A stretch of 6,080 nt of DNA from Bacteroidota bacterium (lineage in GTDB: Bacteria > Bacteroidota > Bacteroidia > B-17B0 > Aurantibacillaceae): contig CANJJP010000115.1 of assembly GCA_947474485.1 (NCBI GenBank), forward strand, positions 1-6,080. The letters are read 5' to 3'. The position numbers and the translations under genes are program-made. Below are positions 1-4,329 of the stretch, in pieces. The first letter of the stretch is position 1, and the number at the start of each line of letters is the position of its first letter. Under the pieces are notes generated by a model. That model saw nothing but the letters and a program-made list of their open reading frames with translations. It ran no database searches and was not told the origin of the DNA.

Positions 1-608
1 CGGCAACCGTATTTGTTATCAAATTTAGATTTAGTAACTGAGTCGTTAATGTTGATAGCAGGAACTAATAAAGTTCCGTTTTTCATACGCTCATGTAAAC
101 GGTGAACACCTGTAGTAGTTTCTTCAGATAAACCTTTGATAGCGTTTGCTAACTCTGGGTATTTGTCAAACACTAAGTTTGTTAAATCACCACCGTCATC
201 TAAAATCATGTTTAATGGTTGGCGCTCTTCTCCAAACCATAACGTTTGTTCAATACACCAGTCAAATTCTTCAGCATTCATACCTTTCCAAGCATACACT
301 TGAATACCAGCAGCAGCAATTGCAGCAGCAGCATGATCTTGAGTTGAGAAAATATTACAAGATGACCAAGTAACCTCAGCACCTAATGCAGTTAATGTTT
401 CAATTAAAACTGCAGTTTGAATTGTCATATGTAAACAACCAGCAATACGAGCACCTTTTAATGGTTTAGATGCACCATACTCTTGACGCAAGCTCATTAA
501 GCCTGGCATTTCTTCTTCAGCTAATTTAATTTCTTTTCTTCCCCACTCTGCTAGTGAGATGTCTTTCACTTTGTACTTAATGTACTTGTCTGTAGCAACT
601 GCGCTCAT
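1..608 (-). CDS. ahcY: S-adenosylhomocysteine hydrolase (adenosylhomocysteinase), N-terminal part
   Basis: This cytosolic NAD-dependent enzyme reversibly splits S-adenosylhomocysteine, the product of SAM-dependent methylation, into adenosine and homocysteine. The ATG is at 606-608 and reads leftwards. The first 202 codons are present, under half of a family protein of roughly 430-440 residues, and the rest lies beyond the left edge. Diagnostic segments seen in order are GCLHMTIQTAVLIETL (residues 58-71 and around), the substrate-site stretch WSSCNIFSTQDHAAAA (81-96), AWKGMN (106-111), ILDDGGDLT (135-143), GLSEETTTGVHRL (159-171) and PAININDSVTKSKFDN (183-198), which includes the Lys/Asp catalytic region. 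The NAD-binding Rossmann domain is outside the window. The gene is divergent from the phosphopantetheinyl transferase operon and has its own promoter candidate. The identification is firm; only completeness is unknown. Confidence 0.97.
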   Translation of the reverse strand, partial: MSAVATDKYIKYKVKDISLAEWGRKEIKLAEEEMPGLMSLRQEYGASKPLKGARIAGCLHMTIQTAVLIETLTALGAEVTWSSCNIFSTQDHAAAAIAAAGIQVYAWKGMNAEEFDWCIEQTLWFGEERQPLNMILDDGGDLTNLVFDKYPELANAIKGLSEETTTGVHRLHERMKNGTLLVPAININDSVTKSKFDNKYGC

Positions 609-657
609 TTGTTTAAGTTTTGATTTATGTTATTTATGAAAATTCTAATTCAGCACG

Positions 658-689
658 CAAAAATAAGCCATAATTCATTAAAATACAAT
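658..689 (-). promoter_or_regulatory. Candidate Bacteroidota-type promoter of ahcY
   Basis: On the minus strand the -7 element reads TATTTTTG (plus-strand 658-665), an exact match to the Bacteroidota consensus TAnnTTTG. The -33 element reads ATTG (686-689), three of four matches to TTTG, and the spacer is exactly 20 bp. Transcription would start near 650, giving an untranslated leader of about 40 nt before the ATG at 608. No riboswitch-like structure was recognised in that leader. The match is by eye to a known consensus; in such AT-rich DNA a chance match is possible. Confidence 0.55.
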
Positions 690-704
690 AAAAAGCACGT
701 TTCA

Positions 705-736
705 TTTACTTTTCGATAAGTTAAAACGTATTTTTG
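705..736 (+). promoter_or_regulatory. Candidate Bacteroidota-type promoter of the five-gene operon
   Basis: The -7 element TATTTTTG at 729-736 matches TAnnTTTG exactly. A -33-like TTTA lies at 705-708, three of four matches to TTTG, with a 20-bp spacer. The start of transcription would fall near 743, leaving a leader of only about 15 nt before the GTG at 758. This promoter is back to back with the ahcY promoter, with their -33 elements about 15 bp apart. No TPP (thi-box) element is visible, which matters because the operon carries a TenI/ThiE-like gene and a PnuC-type transporter. Confidence 0.55.
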
Positions 737-757
737 GGGAAAATAGTTGAACATTAG

Positions 758-1324
758 GTGGACTACCAAGTAATAAATATCAATGAATCGACTAAGCTCG
801 CGCTGTTTGACTTTCGCAATTTGCAAATTGAAAACAAAAGAGAGAAAGAGGCTGTGGGCGTTAAGTTATTATTGAGTAATTTGTTTAATGATGAAGTTGA
901 ATTAGCTTATTACGACACAGGTAAACCTCATCTAAAAAACAGAACAGAAGAGATATCCATTTCTCACTCGCATGATATGCTTGCTATAATTGTTGATAAG
1001 CAAAAACCAACTGGCATTGATATTGAATTAATAAGAGATAAAGTACTAAAGATAACACATAAATTTTTGTCAGACAACGAACTGAAAAATATAGCAGGGC
1101 AATCAATTGAAAAAGTACTTGTATATTGGGCAGCGAAAGAAACCTTATATAAAATTTATGCAAAAAAAAATGTTGATTTTAGAGAACATTTGTTCATTGC
1201 TAATTTTGATTACAGTGAAAAGGGCGGTGAACTAATTGCGAATATCGTATTGAATGATTTTGAAAAAGAAATAAAATTAAAATACATGAAAGTGGATGAA
1301 TACATATTAGTTTATCCTATATAA
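758..1324 (+). CDS. 4'-phosphopantetheinyl transferase superfamily protein
   Basis: The protein (188 aa) is expected to move the phosphopantetheine arm of coenzyme A onto a serine of a carrier protein, activating fatty-acid, polyketide or peptide synthesis machinery in the cytosol. Visible motifs are GKPHL (55-59), SISHSHD (67-73), TGIDIE (85-90, with D88 and E90 as expected Mg ligands), KFLSDNE (102-108) and the signature WAAKETLYK (124-132, matching WxxKExxxK with W124, K127, E128 and K132). All catalytic residues look intact. It resembles the Sfp-like type of Bacteroidota but is somewhat shorter than the roughly 200-210 residues I recall for it. The start is GTG; an in-frame TAG directly upstream (755-757) excludes a longer form, and no in-frame ATG lies near it. 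An A9 run at 1162-1170, just after the signature motif, is a possible slippage site. It is first in the operon, 3 bp before the next gene. The native carrier substrate (AcpP or a secondary-metabolite carrier) cannot be told from sequence. Confidence 0.93.
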   Translation: MDYQVININESTKLALFDFRNLQIENKREKEAVGVKLLLSNLFNDEVELAYYDTGKPHLKNRTEEISISHSHDMLAIIVDKQKPTGIDIELIRDKVLKITHKFLSDNELKNIAGQSIEKVLVYWAAKETLYKIYAKKNVDFREHLFIANFDYSEKGGELIANIVLNDFEKEIKLKYMKVDEYILVYPI

Positions 1325-1327
1325 TTT

Positions 1328-2044
1328 ATGAGTTTGATTTATAAAAAAATACTTGCACGAAAAAAGAAGAACAAATCCCTTCTTGTTGTTTTAATTGACC
1401 CTGATAAGTTTAATGAAGAATTGGTATTATTAGCAAACAATAGCAATGTGTTTTGTTTTTTTGTTGGAGGAAGTAAATTGCATACTGGTAGAATTGAAGT
1501 GGTTGTAAAACGAATCAAAAAATTATCAAAGCTTCCTATAGTTATATTTCCTGGAGATTTTGATCAGATGCACAAAGAAGCAGATGCGGGTTTAATACCA
1601 GTTTTAGTATCAGGTCGTAATCCAGATTATTTAATTGGAAAGCATGTGCAGTGGGCAAAAAAAATAAAATCACTAACTATTGAAACTATACCAACAGCTT
1701 ATATATTAATAAACGGAGAAAAAAAATCCACAACTCAAGAGGTAACAAATACAAGTCCTTTATCATCCAAAGTTGAAATAATTAATACGGTTATTGCTAG
1801 TGAACTGCTTGGATATAAATTGATTTATTTAGAAGCGGGCAGTGGGGCAAAGAGCCAAGTAAATTCAACTATTATTACTGAAGTAAAGAAACAAACCTCC
1901 GTACCTTTAATTGTTGGAGGAGGAATAAACTCAGTCGAAAGAGTTAATGATATTATTAAGGCCGGAGCAGATATGGTAGTAATTGGGAATGCTCTCGAAA
2001 AAAATATATCTTTGTTAGAGGATATTAAAAAATGGTTTAAATGA
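1328..2044 (+). CDS. Geranylgeranylglyceryl phosphate synthase family protein (GGGPS/PcrB-like)
   Basis: Family members join a long polyprenyl diphosphate to sn-glycerol-1-phosphate through an ether bond, the first committed step of archaeal membrane lipid synthesis. They are TIM-barrel prenyltransferases. This 238-aa protein has near-usual family length and shows VLIDPDK (21-27), FFVGGS (44-49), FPGDFDQM (74-81), VSGRNPDYLIGKHV (94-107), IETIPTAYILING (118-130), YLEAGSGA (167-174), the phosphate-binding IVGGGI (195-200) and GADMVVIGN (213-221). These include the glycerol-phosphate-binding loops, so the enzyme looks functional. Bacteroidota homologues are known and fall in the group II branch, but their role in bacteria is not settled, and the product prenyl length is not readable by eye. 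The ATG is 3 bp after the upstream stop, and its own stop overlaps the next start (ATGA), indicating translational coupling. Confidence 0.93.
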   Translation: MSLIYKKILARKKKNKSLLVVLIDPDKFNEELVLLANNSNVFCFFVGGSKLHTGRIEVVVKRIKKLSKLPIVIFPGDFDQMHKEADAGLIPVLVSGRNPDYLIGKHVQWAKKIKSLTIETIPTAYILINGEKKSTTQEVTNTSPLSSKVEIINTVIASELLGYKLIYLEAGSGAKSQVNSTIITEVKKQTSVPLIVGGGINSVERVNDIIKAGADMVVIGNALEKNISLLEDIKKWFK

Positions 2045-2673
2045 AGATAATTCTTTTGTCAAAATCCAAAATCGAAGATGGTGAAATTGATATTGTTACT
2101 AAGTTATTCGAGAATGGATTAGGAACCTATCATCTCCGTAAACCAAGGGTTTCAACAAATCAAATGAAAGAATTATTGGATTCAATTCCTGTTCAGTTTC
2201 ACAACCGTATTGTTATTCATTCTCATCATAATTTAGCTCGAAAATATAATTTAAAAGGAGTTCATTATACCAAGTCACATTTAAAAAAGAGTTTAAAAAA
2301 TTGGTGGCGAAAAGTAACATTAGGGATTGCTAAATCTGACCTAATTAAAACTACTTCACACTCTAAATTAATTAGCCTTTATGATGCACATGAGATTGAA
2401 TACGACTATGTTTTTCTTTCTCCAATTTTTGATTCTTTATCCGGGAAATTTCAAAGTGGTTTTCATATAGATGGTATAGTTGCTGGCATTCAGAAATCAG
2501 GGACAAAAATAATTGCACGAGGCGGCGTTGAGATAAAACGCATCGAACAAATAAGAGATTTAGGTTTTTATGGAATGGCTTTAAATACGTGTATTTGGAA
2601 TAGTAAAGATCCTATTGAGGCTTTCCATAAGGTACTTGCAAAATGCAAAGAGTTAACTATTTCTATTGAATGA
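2041..2673 (+). CDS. TenI/ThiE-like TIM-barrel protein (thiamine phosphate synthase superfamily)
   Basis: This 210-aa protein belongs by fold to the thiamine phosphate synthase/TenI superfamily. Supporting segments are YHLRKP (30-35), HSHHNLA (60-66), GVHYTKSH (73-80), a Ser-His-Ser at 106-108 in the position of the conserved SxH/SH loop, YVFLSPIFDSLS (123-134), ARGGV (159-163) and GFYGMALNTCIW (175-186). In true ThiE the second segment is typically NDR/NDD and the third ends in GQ-x-D, with Asp residues holding Mg. Here they read HSHH and HYTKSH, so those ligands are absent. Synthesis of thiamine phosphate by the standard mechanism is therefore doubtful; a TenI-like (thiazole tautomerase) or different reaction is more likely. 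I recall similar HxHH proteins in other Bacteroidota, usually labelled thiamine phosphate synthase. Both ends overlap neighbours by ATGA. Fold assignment is firm, function open. Confidence 0.82.
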   Translation: MKIILLSKSKIEDGEIDIVTKLFENGLGTYHLRKPRVSTNQMKELLDSIPVQFHNRIVIHSHHNLARKYNLKGVHYTKSHLKKSLKNWWRKVTLGIAKSDLIKTTSHSKLISLYDAHEIEYDYVFLSPIFDSLSGKFQSGFHIDGIVAGIQKSGTKIIARGGVEIKRIEQIRDLGFYGMALNTCIWNSKDPIEAFHKVLAKCKELTISIE

Positions 2674-3224
2674 GTTGGCTCGAAATCATTGGTTTTGTTT
2701 TAACAATTTTAGGAGTGATACTTTCCTCGTATCAACTCATTTTATCTTGGCCAATTAATATTATTTCTCCAATTGTTTATGTTTTTATTTTTTTTCAAAC
2801 TAAGTTGTATGGCGACATGGCTTTGCAGTTTATGTTTATTGGATTAGCAATTTATGGTTGGATAAATTGGTCGCGAAAAAAGATGAAACCAAAACAATCA
2901 GTTTCGAAAACAAATCCTATTTCCTTGATTATTTATTTAATAATTGCAATTTTACTGAGTTTTGTATTCTATCTTCTGCTTAAAAACTTCACAAATTCGG
3001 ATGTTCCTATTACTGATGCTGTCCTTTCTTCTTTAAGCGTTGTTGCATCTGTTATGGCCGCAAAAAAACAAATCGAAAATTGGTTAGTTTGGATTACAGC
3101 TGATATTGCATATGTTTTTTTATACTTAAATAAATCATTAATTGTAACAGCAATTTTATACGGAATTATTACCTTACTTGCAGTATACGCATTCTTTCAA
3201 TGGAAAAAAGAAATAGTAAAATAA
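2670..3224 (+). CDS. pnuC: PnuC-family vitamin transporter (probable nicotinamide riboside transporter)
   Basis: This 184-aa inner-membrane protein is mostly hydrophobic, with about six to seven membrane segments. It matches the PnuC family through E5, G8 and W27 near the first helix, LYGDMALQ (46-53), GWINW (63-67), D116, AKKQIENWLVW (131-141), AD (144-145), LYLNKSL (151-157), ALY (162-164, as ILY) and a terminal W178. PnuC proteins let nicotinamide riboside in by facilitated diffusion, and uptake is driven by intracellular phosphorylation. Relatives named PnuT or PnuX carry thiamine or riboflavin. The next gene encodes a NadR-type riboside kinase, favouring nicotinamide riboside; the preceding TenI/ThiE-like gene leaves thiamine (PnuT) as an alternative. 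Its start overlaps the upstream stop (ATGA) and its 3' end overlaps the kinase start by 25 bp. Confidence 0.9.
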   Translation: MSWLEIIGFVLTILGVILSSYQLILSWPINIISPIVYVFIFFQTKLYGDMALQFMFIGLAIYGWINWSRKKMKPKQSVSKTNPISLIIYLIIAILLSFVFYLLLKNFTNSDVPITDAVLSSLSVVASVMAAKKQIENWLVWITADIAYVFLYLNKSLIVTAILYGIITLLAVYAFFQWKKEIVK

Positions 3225-3733
3225 TTAAAGTTGCCATTATTGGCCCCGAAAGCACTGGTAAATCAGAGCTTTGTAAACAACTTGCAAAAGAGTGCAATAC
3301 TATTTTTGTCCCAGAATTTGCTCGAAATTATCTTACCAATTTAGGACGACCTTATACTTACGAAGACGTAATTTATATTGGCGAACAACAAATGTTATTG
3401 GAAAAAGAATATGAAAAACGAGCAAATAAAATTTTGTTTTGCGATACTAACCTTATCACCATTAAAATTTGGCTGCAGGTAGTTTTTAAAAAAGTTCCAT
3501 TTTATATGGACGTGTTAATCAATCAAAATAAATATGACAAAACACTTTTAATGGATATTGATTTGCCTTGGCAAGAAGACCCATTAAGAGAGCATCCAAC
3601 TATGCGAGAGGAAATAAAACAACTGCATGTAAATGAATTAAGTAGCAAAAACATTTCTTTTAAATTAATTGCAGGTATTGATCATCAAAGATTGGAAAAT
3701 GCTAAAATCAATCTTTTGGATATTATGCATTAA
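3200..3733 (+). CDS. NadR-type P-loop kinase (probable ribosylnicotinamide kinase)
   Basis: This 177-aa cytosolic ATPase/kinase matches the C-terminal kinase domain of NadR. It would phosphorylate nicotinamide riboside to nicotinamide mononucleotide, trapping what PnuC brings in and feeding NAD synthesis. Motifs are the Walker A loop GPESTGKS (15-22), VPEFAR (37-42, as in the NadR WEYGRE region), CDTNLIT (81-87, Walker-B-like and substrate-site aspartate) and the lid segment LLMDIDLPWQEDPLREHP (116-133). The NMN adenylyltransferase and DNA-binding domains of enterobacterial NadR are absent, so this is a stand-alone kinase. The ATG at 3200 lies inside pnuC; it places about 14 residues before the P-loop, normal for the family, and no better start is visible. 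It is the last gene of the operon; the next candidate terminator is about 155 bp downstream. Confidence 0.88.
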   Translation: MEKRNSKIIKVAIIGPESTGKSELCKQLAKECNTIFVPEFARNYLTNLGRPYTYEDVIYIGEQQMLLEKEYEKRANKILFCDTNLITIKIWLQVVFKKVPFYMDVLINQNKYDKTLLMDIDLPWQEDPLREHPTMREEIKQLHVNELSSKNISFKLIAGIDHQRLENAKINLLDIMH

Positions 3734-3843
3734 AATTGTTGAAAAATAACAACAACTTTCTTCTTATTAAACTTAATTCGTCTGTCATTAATACTTATTG
3801 GTCGAACTATAAAGCTAAATGATAGTTAAAATACTAAAAACCT

Positions 3844-3875
3844 CTTGTAAAAGGATATTCCTTTGTCTATATTTG
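3844..3875 (+). promoter_or_regulatory. Candidate Bacteroidota-type promoter for the two secreted-protein genes
   Basis: TATATTTG at 3868-3875 is an exact match to the -7 consensus TAnnTTTG. CTTG at 3844-3847 matches the -33 TTTG in three of four positions, with a 20-bp spacer. Transcription would begin near 3882, a few bases before the hairpin at 3888-3903. A TATAAT at 3877-3882 also lies here but has no properly spaced -35 partner, so the Bacteroidota-type reading is preferred. Confidence 0.5.
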
Positions 3876-3887
3876 GTATAATATTTT

Positions 3888-3908
3888 AATTGCTTCGGCA
3901 ATTTTTTT
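3888..3908 (+). terminator. Short UUCG-tetraloop hairpin with T-run; intrinsic terminator or 5' leader hairpin
   Basis: AATTGC (3888-3893) pairs perfectly with GCAATT (3898-3903) around TTCG, forming the very stable C(UUCG)G tetraloop, and is followed by T7 (3902-3908). This is the classic layout of a rho-independent terminator, though the 6-bp stem has only two G-C pairs. It could end the pantetheinyl transferase-to-kinase operon. It lies just downstream of the promoter candidate at 3844-3875 and only 22 bp before the ATG at 3931, so it may instead be a 5' stabilising hairpin or early attenuator of the following transcript. Confidence 0.55.
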
Positions 3909-3930
3909 AATAATTAAACAAATTGTAGTG

Positions 3931-4326
3931 ATGAAAAAGACAATTTTTGTGGCAGTGATTATACTCACTTCATTAGTAGTAAGGGCCCAAAACAAAACAA
4001 TAAAAGGGAGTTTTATACTTAAGAATTTAGTTGATCAAAGTAAATTAGAATTTTACACCCAAGCAATTGAAAATGCTAATTTTGAAGATCTTAGGTTAAA
4101 CGAAAAAACGCAGGTTTTTGAGTTTGAAAATGGTTTTAGTTTAGAGTTAGCTTCAGCAACTGAGCTTATAAAAAAAGGAATAGTTATAGATTTAAATAAC
4201 TACAAGCAAGAGCTTGATAAGGATTTTCAAACCCCTCTATTTAGAATATCTAACGAAGGGCACTTGGTGGCATTGTATAATTCAATACCAACTAAAAACC
4301 AACTAAAAACGAATTCTACAAAATAG
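3931..4326 (+). CDS. Small secreted protein of unknown function
   Basis: I do not recognise this 131-aa protein. Residues 1-19 form a clear signal peptide: a basic MKK start, a hydrophobic core, and cleavage near VVRA before Q20. There is no cysteine, so it is not a lipoprotein. The mature part (about 112 aa) is polar and charged, with predicted alternating helix and strand: KNLVDQSKLEFYTQAIENANFE (31-52, helical look), then strands around QVFEFENGFSLELAS (61-75), and a basic, Asn/Lys/Thr-rich tail. A GTG codon immediately before (3928-3930) would add one residue; the ATG at 3931 is the natural choice because it begins the signal peptide. The stop lies 3 bp before the large surface-protein gene, so the two are probably co-expressed and may act together outside the inner membrane. 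The tail is encoded by a tandem 11-bp duplication (4288-4309). Confidence 0.75.
   Translation: MKKTIFVAVIILTSLVVRAQNKTIKGSFILKNLVDQSKLEFYTQAIENANFEDLRLNEKTQVFEFENGFSLELASATELIKKGIVIDLNNYKQELDKDFQTPLFRISNEGHLVALYNSIPTKNQLKTNSTK
4288..4309 (+). repeat. Tandem 11-bp direct repeat (two copies)
   Basis: CCAACTAAAAA at 4288-4298 is repeated exactly at 4299-4309. It sits inside the last 13 codons of the small secreted protein gene. Because 11 is not a multiple of three, gain or loss of one copy changes the reading frame and the C-terminus. With one copy the frame would read through the present stop and end at a TAA at 4371-4373, overlapping the signal-peptide region of the next gene. Confidence 0.85.
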
Positions 4327-4329
4327 ATT

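Noticed and set aside
146..373. Open frame of 75 codons on the plus strand
   Set aside because: It lies entirely antisense within ahcY, and its Leu/Gln/His-rich product reflects the reverse of Ala and Glu codons in that gene.
609..757. Possible TPP or SAM/SAH riboswitch in the ahcY/operon intergenic region
   Set aside because: The leaders are about 40 nt and 15 nt if the promoters are right, and no thi-box or SAM/SAH riboswitch core was recognised on either strand.
3736..3755. TTGTTG/CAACAA inverted repeat just after the kinase stop
   Set aside because: The stem has 6 bp with only two G-C pairs and an 8-nt loop, and is followed by a mixed CTTTCTTCTT tract. It is too weak to call a terminator when a better hairpin lies at 3888-3908.
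3877..3882. TATAAT resembling a sigma-70 -10 box
   Set aside because: There is no -35-like hexamer at 16-18 bp, and the organism appears to use the Bacteroidota-type promoter; TATAAT is expected by chance in such AT-rich DNA.
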